This document shows positions 43,019-52,547 of a stretch of DNA of 64,000 nt, one piece after another. The stretch comes from Candidatus Alcyoniella australis (GTDB lineage: Bacteria > Lernaellota > Lernaellaia > JAVCCG01 > Alcyoniellaceae), in the NCBI GenBank assembly GCA_030765605.1, contig JAVCCG010000038.1:1-64000 (forward strand), in the 5' to 3' direction. A program made the position numbers and the translations under genes. Every line of letters begins with the position of its first letter. The first letter of the stretch is position 1. A model generated the notes under the pieces. It worked only from the letters and a program-made list of their open reading frames with translations, did no database searches and was not told where the DNA came from.

Positions 43019-43840
43019 ATGGATTACCGCGAAGCGCTGGAGTTTACAAAGCAGATCGCGCAGCAGGCCGGTGACTATTTGCTGGGCAAGCTCGACACCG
43101 AGCTGATCGTGAACAGCAAGTCCTCGCCGGTCGATCTGGTGACCGATGCCGACCGCGGCAGCGAGGAGCTGATCTGCTCGGCCATTGCCCTGCATTATCC
43201 GCAGCACGAGATCATTTCCGAGGAGACCGCGCGCAACATCGAGGGCCGCGAATACCAGTGGGTGGTCGATCCGCTGGACGGCACGGTCAATTATGCCCAC
43301 GGTCTGCGCGCGTTCTGCGTGTCCATCGCCCTGCTTGAAAACGGCGAGCCGCTGCTGGGCGTGGTGCATCATCCGGCTCAGAGCGAGACCTTCTGGGCGC
43401 TGCGCGGCCAGGGCGCGTACGTTAATTCGCAACGGATCAGCGTCTCACCCGAACCGCGGCTCGACCGCAGCCTGTTGGCCACGGGCTTTCCCTACGACAT
43501 CCGCAACACGGCCCAGACCAACCTCGATCACTTTCTCAAGTTCTCGATCTGCTCCCAGGCCGTGCGTCGCATCGGCTCTGCCGCCCTGGACCTGGCGTGG
43601 GTTGCGGCCGGCAGGTTCGAGGGCTTTTGGGAGCTCAAACTTAAAATTTGGGACATGGCCGCGGGCGTGCTGCTGGTCAGCGAGGCCGGGGGCCAAGTCA
43701 GCGATTTCGGCGGGGACAAGCTCAATCTGTTCGAGCCGTTCATCGTGGCCTCCAACGGCCTGATCCACGAGCAGATGATCAAGCTGCTGGCCCAGGCTCC
43801 GCCCGACGATCTGCTGAGTTACATCAGCGGCAATCGATGA
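43019..43840 (+). CDS. suhB: inositol monophosphatase-family phosphatase
   Basis: A 273-residue Mg2+-dependent phosphatase: ISEET (Glu metal ligand, about 68), WVVDPLDGTVNYAHG (Asp84, Asp87), GSAALDLAWVAAGRFEGFWELKLKIWDMAAG with the third Asp, and SEAGG. It hydrolyses myo-inositol phosphate or a related sugar phosphate. No ribosome site before the ATG at 43019, chosen because the family starts there. Overlaps the next gene by ATGA. Confidence 0.93.
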   Translation: MDYREALEFTKQIAQQAGDYLLGKLDTELIVNSKSSPVDLVTDADRGSEELICSAIALHYPQHEIISEETARNIEGREYQWVVDPLDGTVNYAHGLRAFCVSIALLENGEPLLGVVHHPAQSETFWALRGQGAYVNSQRISVSPEPRLDRSLLATGFPYDIRNTAQTNLDHFLKFSICSQAVRRIGSAALDLAWVAAGRFEGFWELKLKIWDMAAGVLLVSEAGGQVSDFGGDKLNLFEPFIVASNGLIHEQMIKLLAQAPPDDLLSYISGNR

Positions 43841-44628
43841 ACGATCGCCTGCGCGTGACCTATCTGCGCTGCTCGATGACCCTGATCCAGTGGCAGGGAC
43901 TGACCGTGCTCACCGACCCGTGGTATGGCAACAATTTGCGCGGCTTGCCGTGCTTCTACGCTCCGCCCATTGCCTTGGATCAATTGCCGCCCATCGACGC
44001 GGTGCTGGCCAGCCATTTGCACCCCGACCACTTCGACGTCAAGGCGGTGCGATTTCTGGCGGCGCGCAATCCGCGAATGGCGGTCTTCGCCCCGCCGGGT
44101 GTGGTTGAAAAGCTTGGGCCGGGCCATGCGGGCGAGGTTCACGAGCTGCAGTGGTGGCAAAGCCGCGCCCTGGGCCCGCTGGAACTGATCGCCGCGGAGG
44201 CGCACCACAGCGGCTACGAGATCAACGCCGTAATTCGCGGCCCGGGCGGCAGCCTGTTCTTCGGCGGCGACTCGCGCTACAGCCCGGCGTTCAATCTCAC
44301 GGCCCAGCGACTCGGTCCCTGCGACGTGGCGCTGCTGCCCATTGGCGGCACGCGGGTTTTCGGCCGCCGGATCGTGATGAATCCTCAGGATGCGGCCGCG
44401 GCTGCCCACGATCTGGGCGCGCGTTACGCGATCCCGATCCACGAGGGTGGAATCTGGGCCAGCCTGCCTCCGCTGTCGCTGCATCCTGGACGTCCGCGGC
44501 ACTTGCGCGAGATTGCCGCACGGCCGGATTCCAAGTTCGAGGCGATAGTGCTCGAGCCCGGCGCAAGCGCCGAGTTCGCACCGGGCGAGAAAGGGCTAAC
44601 GTTTGTCGCGCAGGCTGCGGCGCAATAG
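43837..44628 (+). CDS. UlaG-like metallo-beta-lactamase-fold hydrolase
   Basis: A 263-residue MBL-fold enzyme of the UlaG/YddR/NAPE-PLD-like group: TDPWYGNNLRG, metal motif SHLHPDHFD (His60, His62, Asp64, His65), AEAHHSGYE, LFFGGDSRYS and IPIHEGGIWA. Members hydrolyse lactones, phosphodiesters or N-acyl phospholipids; the true substrate is open. Translationally coupled to suhB. Its 3' end overlaps the radical SAM gene on the other strand by 33 bases. Confidence 0.9.
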   Translation: MNDRLRVTYLRCSMTLIQWQGLTVLTDPWYGNNLRGLPCFYAPPIALDQLPPIDAVLASHLHPDHFDVKAVRFLAARNPRMAVFAPPGVVEKLGPGHAGEVHELQWWQSRALGPLELIAAEAHHSGYEINAVIRGPGGSLFFGGDSRYSPAFNLTAQRLGPCDVALLPIGGTRVFGRRIVMNPQDAAAAAHDLGARYAIPIHEGGIWASLPPLSLHPGRPRHLREIAARPDSKFEAIVLEPGASAEFAPGEKGLTFVAQAAAQ

Positions 44629-45675
44629 CGTCGCGGGCCAGCGCCAGTTCAGCAGGCTGGGGAACGCCTCGCACGGCGTCCAGCATCCCGGGCAGCGATC
44701 GTGTTCCACCATTTGCCGCGCCTGTCGCGCATCGTCGCTGTTAAGCAGCCGCTCGATCTCGAAGCCGTAATCCTCGAGCTTTCCCAACGGCCGATTCCAC
44801 AGTGTGCAGGGGTAAACCGTGAGGTCCGGCGCAATGTAGAGGTTGCTGCGCAACGATACGCAGCGCGCGGGCGAACGGCCGGTGCGCAAATGCAGCGGCA
44901 TCAGTCGCAGGAACCAGCGCTCCAATAAATCCAGCGGCGAACGCAGCGGCTCGCGGCGTCTGAGCTCGAGCAGTTTAGTCGCGGCCTGTTTGGTCTGCTC
45001 AGACGTGAGCCCGGGGCAGTTGATATTGCCGAAAAAGTGCGACGAGCGGTTGAAGAAGTTGACGTGTAAATCGCGCGGTTCCAGCCCGGGCACGCGGTCG
45101 CTGAGCGCGCCAAAGGTTGCCTGCACCTGGTCGATGTTTTGCGGCACGAGGGTCATGCCGAAGTAAACGTCCACACCCGGGATCTCGCTCAGCGTCAGAT
45201 AGGTCAGCACGCTGCGCTCAAAAGAGTCCGGGCTGTTGCGTAGCTGCGAATCGAGCGCGGCCGGGCCGTTGACGCTGACCGTAACCACCAGCCGTCCGCG
45301 TGAGCGTAGGCGGTGTTCGTGTACTGTCGAGCGCACCAGATCGAGGTCCGCGCCGCCCGATGTGGGGAAATGCAGCACCGCCAGGTGGGGCAGCTCGCTG
45401 CGGATCGCGTGCAGGATCGAGGGCAGGTCGTTGCGCGCGAAGATCTCGCCGCCGGTGAGGTCGATCCAATTTACAAAGCGGTTGCGCGCGAACAGTTCGG
45501 CGAACGCTTCGGCCGGGGCCTCGTCGCACTGCGGCGGATTATCGCCGTGGCAAAACGTGCAGGAATAAGGGCAGCGCATTGTCGGCGCCAGGGTCAGCTT
45601 GAACGGCCGCGCGTTTCGTCCGAACCCTGCGGCCAGGGCCCGCAGACCCAAAGCCGTCAGGCCCAAAGGATTCAT
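44596..45675 (-). CDS. radical SAM/SPASM-like protein
   Basis: A 359-residue radical SAM enzyme with the cluster motif CPYSCTFC (Cys35, Cys39, Cys42), the GGE motif in DLTGGEIFARNDL, a substrate strand HFPTSGG, and a C-terminal Cys-rich part (CVSLRSNLYIAPDLTVYPC and later CPGCWTPCEAF) that fits a SPASM or twitch auxiliary-cluster site. Such proteins modify peptides, sugars or lipids. The start at MNPLGLTALG overlaps the stop of the GT2 gene by ATGA. Part of a four-gene minus-strand unit; substrate unknown. Confidence 0.88.
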   Translation of the reverse strand: MNPLGLTALGLRALAAGFGRNARPFKLTLAPTMRCPYSCTFCHGDNPPQCDEAPAEAFAELFARNRFVNWIDLTGGEIFARNDLPSILHAIRSELPHLAVLHFPTSGGADLDLVRSTVHEHRLRSRGRLVVTVSVNGPAALDSQLRNSPDSFERSVLTYLTLSEIPGVDVYFGMTLVPQNIDQVQATFGALSDRVPGLEPRDLHVNFFNRSSHFFGNINCPGLTSEQTKQAATKLLELRRREPLRSPLDLLERWFLRLMPLHLRTGRSPARCVSLRSNLYIAPDLTVYPCTLWNRPLGKLEDYGFEIERLLNSDDARQARQMVEHDRCPGCWTPCEAFPSLLNWRWPATLLRRSLRDKR

Positions 45676-46349
45676 CTGTCGCGTCGCATACGCAGCCTGA
45701 GGATCGTCCAGAGGATGCGCAGGCCGTTGCGGATTCGTCGAAAGTCGGTGCGCCCCGCACTGCGCGGGCTGCGCAGCACCGGCACCTCGACCACGCGCAG
45801 ACCCTGTTTGAGTGCGCTGATTAAAATCTCGGTCTCGATTTCGTACTGGGCCGAGCGCAGTTGTAGGGCCTTGAGAAACTTGGCGCGGATCAATCGAAAG
45901 CCGGATTGCGAATCGCTGATCCGGGCGCCGAACAGCAGATTGATCAGCCCGGACATCAGTCGATTGCCCCAATAGTTCGGCCCGCTGATCGCGCCGCGTT
46001 CGATGCTGCCGATGAACTTCGAGCCGTTAACCAGATCTGCGCCGTCTGTCGCGGCCTGGATCAGCTTTGGTACATCGCGCGGATGGTCCTGACCATCGCC
46101 GTCGATGAACAGCACCCAGTCGCCGCGCGCGGCCTTGATCCCCGCGGCGATCGCCCGGCCCTTGCCCTGGTTGGGCCGCAGCGCCAGCACTTGAGCACCG
46201 GCCCCCTCGGCGATCTGAGCGGTGCTGTCGATCGAGCCGTCGTCGACCACGATCAGCTCGTAAAGCGAGCCAAGCCGCGCCAGCTTGTGCAGCACATCTT
46301 CGATCGAGTCCTGCTCGTTGTGCGCGCAGACCACGGCCGAGATCTTCAC
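45672..46349 (-). CDS. GT2 glycosyltransferase
   Basis: A 225-residue GT2 enzyme, GTG start directly after the TAA of the toroid-protein gene: AVVCAHNEQ, LIVVDDGSIDST, LFIDGDGQDHP as the metal motif, DSQSGFRLI, and a basic C terminus. No membrane helices, so a soluble or peripheral transferase. It is shorter than the DPM1-type enzyme at 26868. Acts with the two radical SAM enzymes and the toroid protein around it (inference from tight packing). Confidence 0.92.
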   Translation of the reverse strand: MKISAVVCAHNEQDSIEDVLHKLARLGSLYELIVVDDGSIDSTAQIAEGAGAQVLALRPNQGKGRAIAAGIKAARGDWVLFIDGDGQDHPRDVPKLIQAATDGADLVNGSKFIGSIERGAISGPNYWGNRLMSGLINLLFGARISDSQSGFRLIRAKFLKALQLRSAQYEIETEILISALKQGLRVVEVPVLRSPRSAGRTDFRRIRNGLRILWTILRLRMRRDR

Positions 46350-47330
46350 TTAGATCAGCTCCGCGGGGATTGCCCCGTGTTCGCGCCAGGCCAGGGCCTG
46401 GATCAGGAACACCGCGCTCCAGCTCGGCCGATCGCTGCTCTGCGGCGTGTAGCGCGGCGCCGCTCCGTTGTTCAGCGATTCGAGGAATTTCAGGCCGGAC
46501 TCGATGTTGTCGCTGAAACGTTCGGGGTCGATCAGCAGCCATAGCCGTAGCGCCTGGGCCGTGGAGTCGCTTGCGGGCTGGGCCTGAGGATCGATGAAGC
46601 TTGGCACCCCGCCCTCGGGCCGTTGCAGCGTGGCCAACATTTGCGCCGCGCCGCGCAAGTCGGGCTGGTCGATCAGACCCGCGTGGCCGCAGCCGATCAA
46701 TCCCTCCAACGCATAGCACAGGGCGTGAGTGTAGACCTCGCGGTCGGGCGCTACGCCGTTGAGCAGGCATTGCAAGTCGGCGTCTAGGGCCAGGTCGGTC
46801 AACATTGCGCGTAACGCGTTGCTAAATCCCGTGGGCCGCAGCTTCTCGGGGATCGCCTCGGCGCCGCGCACGATCTTGAGCAGATGCGGGCCGGGCCGCG
46901 TGGACCAGCGGTTCACAGCGTTATGACCGAGCACTGCCGCGCGCTGTTTGAGCATCCGGCCGATGGTCCGCCCCAAAATTTCCAGCGCGTCGCGGATCGC
47001 CGCTTGCAGTCGCGCGGTTGTACCGGAGCGCTCCAGACGGGCCAGGGCGTCGGCGGCCAGTGCGCTGTCGAACAAATAGATCGATCCGTTCTTGCCGATG
47101 CCGCCGCGCTTGTGCACGGACGAGATCAGCGCTTGCGCCATCTGTTCCAGGCGTACCCGGTCCAGCTCATCGAGCGCCGATGGGTAAGTAGTGGCTGCCA
47201 TCAGCGCGTAGGCCGTGGCCTCGGGGTAGCCAAAGGCGTCGGGCCCTTCCCAGCTGAGCACCCAGCCTTGGGGGTCGGCCATGCGCTGCGAGAGCAGCCA
47301 GCGCGCCAGGTTTTGCTTATCGAAACTCAT
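46350..47330 (-). CDS. alpha/alpha-toroid (prenyltransferase/cyclase-like) protein
   Basis: A 326-residue, all-helical, exported-signal-free protein with repeats such as PEATAYALMAA, DSALAADALARL, EGGVPSFIDPQAQPASDSTAQALRLWLLI and SAVFLIQALAWREHG. The pattern is that of the squalene cyclase/prenyltransferase-type alpha/alpha toroid. The DxDD catalytic motif of cyclases is not seen, and length is half of a squalene cyclase, so it may be a single-toroid binding or glycan-processing protein. Overlaps both neighbours closely (ATGA upstream). Function not assigned. Confidence 0.75.
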   Translation of the reverse strand: MSFDKQNLARWLLSQRMADPQGWVLSWEGPDAFGYPEATAYALMAATTYPSALDELDRVRLEQMAQALISSVHKRGGIGKNGSIYLFDSALAADALARLERSGTTARLQAAIRDALEILGRTIGRMLKQRAAVLGHNAVNRWSTRPGPHLLKIVRGAEAIPEKLRPTGFSNALRAMLTDLALDADLQCLLNGVAPDREVYTHALCYALEGLIGCGHAGLIDQPDLRGAAQMLATLQRPEGGVPSFIDPQAQPASDSTAQALRLWLLIDPERFSDNIESGLKFLESLNNGAAPRYTPQSSDRPSWSAVFLIQALAWREHGAIPAELI

Positions 47331-48733
47331 CTGCGCAGCATGTTCCCCAGCACTTTGAGCCCGGCCCTGATCGCGCTAAAACGACTGATGCGCGCGCGAA
47401 ACAACAGCAGATAGACCAGCTGCAAAAGCTTGCGCGGTCGCAGATAGAACGAGCGCACGATTTGGTCGCGCATGTTTTGCAGCTGCTCGGTCTCGAGGCT
47501 TTTGTTGCGGATGATCGAGCGGCGCAGGAAAACGTAGTCGTCCCAATTATCGCTGAGCACTCGATCTTCGGCCAGGCACTGTTGGCGCAGGCGCGATCCG
47601 GGCAGTGGCGTGGCAAAGCTCAGCTGCAACACGTGGGGATCGAGCTTTTTTATTGCGCGCTCTGTAGCGCGGATGGACGCGGCGTCGTCGTCGGGAAAGC
47701 CGATGATCGCATAGCCCATGACCACGATGCCCTGACGTTTGATCCGCGTGATCGCCTCGGCGATCTGTTGCTCGGTGATTCCTTTGTGCACTGCCGCGAG
47801 CTGTTCGTTGACCGCGCCCTCCATGCCGATGCCGATCTCCACGCAGCCCGCGCCGCGCATCAGCGCGACCATCTCGTCGCTGAGCATGTCCACGCGCGTG
47901 TTGCACGCCCAGCGGATTTTGCGCCCCAGGCCGCGCTCGATCAGCAGCTCGCAGAGTTCGATCACGAACTTACGGCTCGCGGTGAAGGTGTGATCGATGA
48001 TTGCGATGTAGTGCAGTCCCAGGTCGCGCACGCATTGCTCGATTTCGTCGGCCACAAGCTTGGGGTCGCGCACCCGGGTTCGGGCGCCAAACAGCAGGTG
48101 GCTGTCGCAGAAACTACAGCGCCCGGGACAGCCGCGCGTGGCTCGCAACGCGGTAACGCGGTCGGAGTAGGGCGATGAGTAGCTCGCGTTGGGCAGCAAA
48201 TCGCGGGCCGGGAACGGCAGCGAGTCGAGCTTCGCCAGTAGCGGCCGATCAGGCGTGGATTCGATCGCGCCCTCGCGCCTGTAATGCAGCCCCATAACGT
48301 CATCCAACCCGCGCTGCTCCGCAACGCGTTGCGCGATATCGAGCACGCCGTACTCGGGCTCGCCGCGTACCACAACGTCGAGCTGCGGGATTTGTTCGAG
48401 AGTCTGTTCGGGCAGGGCCGAGCCGTGGGTGCCGATCAATACTTTCAGCGCTGATGACCCATCCAGTCCGGCGAGCAGCCCGGCCACGGCGTTGATCGAA
48501 TGCGTGGCCGCGGTCAGCACCAACAGCTGCGGGTCGAACCGGCGGATGCGTTCGAGCTGCGCGGTCTGGTCCAGTCCCAGGGCGTTGGCGTCGAGGATCT
48601 CGACCTGCGCCGCGCTGATCTCGCGTCGCACCAGCGCCGCGCAGTAGGCCAAATCCAACGGCGGCACCACGCTGATCAGCGAGGTGTGCTCCACTTGGCG
48701 CTGGTAGTTGGTATTGGTGAAAAGTACTCGCAT
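47327..48733 (-). CDS. B12-binding radical SAM protein
   Basis: A 468-residue enzyme: N-terminal cobalamin-binding-like domain (LISVVPPLDLAYCAALVRR, LIGTHGSALPEQ, VVRGEPEYGVLD), radical SAM motif RGCPGRCSFC (Cys202, Cys206, Cys209), GIGMEGAVNEQLAAVHKG and YAIIGFPDDDAASI. BchE/P-methylase type. It lacks the HPr-like end domain of methylthiotransferases. First gene of the minus-strand unit with the toroid, GT2 and SPASM genes; start MRVLFTN at 48733. Confidence 0.9.
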   Translation of the reverse strand: MRVLFTNTNYQRQVEHTSLISVVPPLDLAYCAALVRREISAAQVEILDANALGLDQTAQLERIRRFDPQLLVLTAATHSINAVAGLLAGLDGSSALKVLIGTHGSALPEQTLEQIPQLDVVVRGEPEYGVLDIAQRVAEQRGLDDVMGLHYRREGAIESTPDRPLLAKLDSLPFPARDLLPNASYSSPYSDRVTALRATRGCPGRCSFCDSHLLFGARTRVRDPKLVADEIEQCVRDLGLHYIAIIDHTFTASRKFVIELCELLIERGLGRKIRWACNTRVDMLSDEMVALMRGAGCVEIGIGMEGAVNEQLAAVHKGITEQQIAEAITRIKRQGIVVMGYAIIGFPDDDAASIRATERAIKKLDPHVLQLSFATPLPGSRLRQQCLAEDRVLSDNWDDYVFLRRSIIRNKSLETEQLQNMRDQIVRSFYLRPRKLLQLVYLLLFRARISRFSAIRAGLKVLGNMLRR

Positions 48734-48913
48734 CAGTCTAGCCTGGGGTGTATCCAGCGCCAACAATCTCGCATCTGGGCGAGGGTCGTTGACCAACGAG
48801 TTCGGTACGCTCGCGTGCTCGCGTTGACGAACCATCATGAATAATTCAGGCTAGGCTACCAAAAATGGGTTGGAGTTGACAGGCATCCGAACAACCATCT
48901 GCGGAGTGCGCTG

Positions 48914-49192
48914 ATGAGCGCGATCGAGATTATCCACGTTGCGACATTCGTCCTGGCGCTATGGCTGCCCGGCGCAATGACCGCGTGGAAACTCGGACGC
49001 TTCGACGCACTCGAGTCGGCGATCGTCGGCCTGGCGATCGGGCTGCTGGGTTTGCCGGTGCTCGCCTTCGGTCTGGCCTGGTTGCTTCACGCCAACTTCA
49101 GCCTCTGGCTGATCTGGATCGCGGGCGGCGGCTGGCTGCTGCTGCTGATACTCGGGACGCGACTGCGGCGGCCGCGAGTGGAGCAACAATGA
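48914..49192 (+). CDS. small membrane protein beside carbamoyltransferase 2
   Basis: A 92-residue protein with three hydrophobic segments (about 6-24, 36-58, 64-82) and a short basic tail. No family is recognised. Its stop overlaps the carbamoyltransferase start (ATGA), so it resembles in position, though not in sequence, the SxtJ-like gene next to carbamoyltransferase 1. Start ATG at 48914 follows GGAG 7 bases upstream. Confidence 0.68.
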   Translation: MSAIEIIHVATFVLALWLPGAMTAWKLGRFDALESAIVGLAIGLLGLPVLAFGLAWLLHANFSLWLIWIAGGGWLLLLILGTRLRRPRVEQQ

Positions 49193-50838
49193 TCGTGCTC
49201 GGGATCTGCGATGGGCACGACGCCGGGGCCTGCCTGCTGCGCGATGGCGAGATCGTGCATGCGGTGAGCGAGGAGCGGCTGACCAGGCGCAAGCGCCAGC
49301 CGGGTTTTCCGCTACTGGCGATTGAGGAGTGCCTGCGCTGCAGCGGCCTGGGCTGGTCGCAGGTCGAGCTGGTGGCCGTGGCCGAGCGAGCGGGCCGCGC
49401 CGTGTTCCGCGTGCTCGACCCCTGGTATCGCCGTAGCGACCCCAACCAGCTGCTGTTGCGGCCGACCAACCGTTTGGCGCGCAAGCTGCACCGCATGATC
49501 CACTCCAGCCGCTGGACGCGCGAGCTCGACGAGTCGCTCTCCAGGCAGGCGCTGAGCGCGCGGCTGCGCTCCGTCGGCTATCAGGGTCCGCTGGCGGTGG
49601 TCGACCATCACCAGGCGCACCTGGCCAGCGCGCTGATGTACAGCGGGATGCGCGACCCGCTGATCCTTTCGATCGACGCTTATGGTGACGGCTCGTCCGG
49701 CGCGGCTGCGCTCTTGGACCGACACGACCCACAGCTGCGCGAGATCGAGCGGATGGGCATTGAGAACAGCCCGGCCCAATTTTTCGGAGCGGTGGCCAGC
49801 CTGCTTGGGTTCGTCGAGGGCGAGGAGGGCAAGGTCAGCGCATTGGCCCCGTTGGCTCGCGGCGATCGGGCGCTGTCGATGCTGCGTCAGGGGTTGGATC
49901 CTGACGGCGAGCCGCGCGTGGAGCAATTGATCGATCTGGCCGGACGCGTCCTGGAACAATTTGGCGATCACGAGTTGGCGGCCGCGGCCCAGACGCTGCT
50001 CGAGCAGTTGGTTTCGCAAAAGGTCAGCGCACTACTCGAGTCCACCGGACGCGACGAGTTGGCGGCGGCCGGCGGGGTGTTCGCCAACGTCGGGCTCAAC
50101 CGCGTGATTTCGCGCCTGCCGGGACTGAGGCGGATGTTCGTGTTTCCGCATATGGGCGACGGCGGGCTGTGCGCGGGCGCGGCGGCCGCGGTTGCGCTCG
50201 AGCACGGTATCGAGCCCGCGCCGCAGATGGAGCACTGTTCGCTGGGCGCGCAGTTCGGTCCCGAGCGCATCGCTATCGCCCTGGAGGACGCGGGGCTGCA
50301 ATCCGAGACATTGATTGACGCGCCGCAGCGCGTATCGGACATGCTCGACGCGGGCAAGGTCGTGGGCCTGTTTCAGGGACGGGCCGAGTTCGGGCCGCGG
50401 GCCTTGGGGCAGCGTTCGATCCTGTTCAGCGCCGCGGTTTCCGGGCTACCGGCGAAAGTTTCGCGAATGATCGAGCGCGATCCGATCATGCCCTTTGCCC
50501 CGGCGACCATTGACGAACGTTTTAACGAGCTGTACGACGAGGCTGCGGCCGGACCCTGCGCACCGCTGATGACCGCAGCCTTCAAACTGCGCAACCATGC
50601 GGCGCAGCTGTTGCCCAACGCGGTGCACGCCGACGGCACGGCCCGCGCCCAGCGCGTGGAGCGGCAGGCAACGCCGCTGCATGCCCTGCTCAAGTGCGTG
50701 CCCAACGGTACGCTTTGCAACACCAGTTTCAACATGCACCGCGAGCCGATCGTGCACACGCCCGAGGATGCGGTGGCCACCTATCTTGCGTCAGGGCTCG
50801 ACGCGCTGTGGATCGGAGAACGCCTTGTCGTGCGCTGA
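49189..50838 (+). CDS. O-carbamoyltransferase, NodU/CmcH family (copy 2)
   Basis: A 549-residue carbamoyltransferase: LGICDGHDAGACLLRDG start, HxxxH at His140-His144 (DHHQAHLASAL), SIDAYGDGSSG, AGGVFANVGLNR, C-terminal [22 protein letters not shown] and CNTSFNMHREP. Shorter than copy 1 and distinct from copies 1 and 3 in the central region. It would transfer carbamoyl from carbamoyl phosphate to a hydroxyl of an unknown acceptor. Upstream small membrane protein and downstream GT-C-like membrane protein overlap it. Confidence 0.93.
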   Translation: MIVLGICDGHDAGACLLRDGEIVHAVSEERLTRRKRQPGFPLLAIEECLRCSGLGWSQVELVAVAERAGRAVFRVLDPWYRRSDPNQLLLRPTNRLARKLHRMIHSSRWTRELDESLSRQALSARLRSVGYQGPLAVVDHHQAHLASALMYSGMRDPLILSIDAYGDGSSGAAALLDRHDPQLREIERMGIENSPAQFFGAVASLLGFVEGEEGKVSALAPLARGDRALSMLRQGLDPDGEPRVEQLIDLAGRVLEQFGDHELAAAAQTLLEQLVSQKVSALLESTGRDELAAAGGVFANVGLNRVISRLPGLRRMFVFPHMGDGGLCAGAAAAVALEHGIEPAPQMEHCSLGAQFGPERIAIALEDAGLQSETLIDAPQRVSDMLDAGKVVGLFQGRAEFGPRALGQRSILFSAAVSGLPAKVSRMIERDPIMPFAPATIDERFNELYDEAAAGPCAPLMTAAFKLRNHAAQLLPNAVHADGTARAQRVERQATPLHALLKCVPNGTLCNTSFNMHREPIVHTPEDAVATYLASGLDALWIGERLVVR

Positions 50839-52378
50839 GCGCAAGCTGCCCACGCTATGGGCGATGGCCGTGCTGTTCACGGCGCTGGCGATCTGCGGAT
50901 TGTTCTACAGCATGTTCGCGGGCTGGGCGCGAGGCTACTGGGATACCTACATCATTGCACCGGCGATGTTCTGCGCCGGGCAGCCGGTCGATTTTCTCGA
51001 CGCGCACGGCGAGCAGCGTTGGCAGATCGAGCTGGATAACCGGCTGCCGCACGACCTGGTGGACATGCAAAGCTACGGGCTGATCAGTAAAGACCAGCGC
51101 ATCGGCTCGGGGATCACAACCGGTCCGCTGTTCAAGCTTTTCGGCCTCGAAGGCTTCCGGCTGTTCTATGCATCGCTGGCCGGGCTGGCTTTCGCCCTGG
51201 GTTTCTCGCTGCTGTGGCGCACTGGGCTCGATTTCGGCACGGCCTATTTCTTCGCACTGCTGTTTCCGCTCAACGGGATTTACGGCTCCCTGGATCTGCT
51301 CAACCCCAACGCCATCGGCATGGTCGGGCTGACCCTGGTGCTGCTGTTTTTAATAAAGGAAGATTCCTCGGCACTGGTCGCGGGCGCAATGTTCGGCGCG
51401 CTGGGCGGTGTGCGCAATGTGGCGATCATCTTCGCGCCGGTGATGCTGATTTTGCTGCTGCGCAGAAAGCGGCGCTGGCGCGATCTGTTGCTGTTCGGCC
51501 TGGCTGCGGCCGCGCTGATCGCACCCTACCTGGCTTGGAATCGTTTTGCCTACGGCGGGATGCTCGTTCACCCCACCCAGCATCCGGGCCTCGAGGGTTT
51601 CCGCCCGACTTTCGAGCACAACCTTTTAGGTTGGCGTTTTCAGTTCAACGGTCTGTTCAACTGGCCGCTGGCCGAGACCTTGATCCGTACACCGCATTAC
51701 CCGTTCCCCAACTGGCTGCATTTGCCGCTGACCCTGCTCAAGGGCTTCGGTCTGCTGCTGCTGACCTTGATCGTGCCCGGCGTGGCCGGGCTGTGGCAAC
51801 GCTCGCGTTCGCTGTTCGCTGCAGTGGCCTTGGCCGTAGTGACGTTCATGTTGATTTTCGGCGTGCAGGAGAACTGGGAAGAGCTCAAGACCACGTTCCT
51901 GGCTCTGGTGCTGCCGTTCCTGATCGTGCTGATGGCCCACGGCGGTGCCTGGCTTTCCGCGGCGCCGCGTAAACGTCTGGTCGGGTGGTACATCGCCCCG
52001 GCGCTGTTGATCGCCGCGCTGAGCGCGGCCTGCGTGTTCGTGGATCTGCCCGCGGACCAGCGCTGGTACGAGCGTTTCCCGCGCGCCGCGCACAACGATT
52101 CGGGCCTGGAGTGTCTGCCCGAGGGCCTGCGCAATACCCACTGGTTCTTTGCCACGCGCGAATGCGAGCGCGAGATCGAGGATCAGCGGCTGTGGCTGGC
52201 CCGGCCCTACCTGCTGCCCAGGCCGGCGATTGCGTTCACGCCGCGCGCCGAGCTGTTGCGCGACACTTGGTTCGAGCGTGAGCTGCTGGTGGAGGACGTC
52301 TGGTCGTCTATTTACGGGAAGCGCGAGGACCGATCAGTATCCGTTCCCGCCGCAACACCTGACCCAGAGTCGCAATGA
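50825..52378 (+). CDS. GT-C-like polytopic membrane protein
   Basis: A 517-residue protein with about ten membrane helices (LWAMAVLFTALAICGLFY, GFRLFYASLAGLAFALGFSLL, VALAVVTFMLIFGV and others) and a large extracytoplasmic loop near the N terminus (residues 45-90). This fits a GT-C glycosyltransferase-type topology, though no diagnostic motif is certain. A TTG start at 50825 with GGAG 6-7 bases upstream is preferred; an ATG at 50864 is the alternative. It overlaps the carbamoyltransferase by 14 bases, suggesting a coupled surface-modifying pair. Its 3' end overlaps a small minus-strand gene. Confidence 0.72.
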   Translation: MSCAERKLPTLWAMAVLFTALAICGLFYSMFAGWARGYWDTYIIAPAMFCAGQPVDFLDAHGEQRWQIELDNRLPHDLVDMQSYGLISKDQRIGSGITTGPLFKLFGLEGFRLFYASLAGLAFALGFSLLWRTGLDFGTAYFFALLFPLNGIYGSLDLLNPNAIGMVGLTLVLLFLIKEDSSALVAGAMFGALGGVRNVAIIFAPVMLILLLRRKRRWRDLLLFGLAAAALIAPYLAWNRFAYGGMLVHPTQHPGLEGFRPTFEHNLLGWRFQFNGLFNWPLAETLIRTPHYPFPNWLHLPLTLLKGFGLLLLTLIVPGVAGLWQRSRSLFAAVALAVVTFMLIFGVQENWEELKTTFLALVLPFLIVLMAHGGAWLSAAPRKRLVGWYIAPALLIAALSAACVFVDLPADQRWYERFPRAAHNDSGLECLPEGLRNTHWFFATRECEREIEDQRLWLARPYLLPRPAIAFTPRAELLRDTWFERELLVEDVWSSIYGKREDRSVSVPAATPDPESQ

Positions 52379-52547
52379 ACTGCCGTCGATAGAAAGGCAG
52401 CACGCGGCGAAAGCGCGGCTGGAACAGCGCCCGCGCGTGCAGCGCCGCGCCGATCGCCAAATTAATCCCGACGAAGATCGCCAATCCGAAAAAGTAGCGC
52501 AGGCGGCTGATGGGCCGCGGCTGTAAAATGTGCTCAGCGCGTTGCAT
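52308..52547 (-). CDS. small basic single-TM protein
   Basis: A 79-residue reading frame with one hydrophobic segment (LRYFFGLAIFVGINLAIGAAL, about 16-36) and a strongly basic C-terminal half. Its start overlaps the end of the PP-loop gene by 14 bases and its end overlaps the GT-C gene on the other strand by 71 bases. Small single-span proteins commonly flank carbamoyltransferase loci, but this one has no recognised family and may be spurious. Confidence 0.45.
   Translation of the reverse strand: MQRAEHILQPRPISRLRYFFGLAIFVGINLAIGAALHARALFQPRFRRVLPFYRRQFIATLGQVLRRERILIGPRASRK

Noticed and set aside
41354-43432. 692-codon minus-strand frame
   Set aside because: It reads the sulfatase-like gene (40978-42912) out of frame and then the complement of suhB; Arg/Ala/Pro-rich with no domain motifs.
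44596-48733. Hopanoid synthesis unit (toroid protein + radical SAM)
   Set aside because: The toroid protein is half the length of a squalene cyclase and lacks DxDD, and the radical SAM proteins do not show a specific HpnH pattern.
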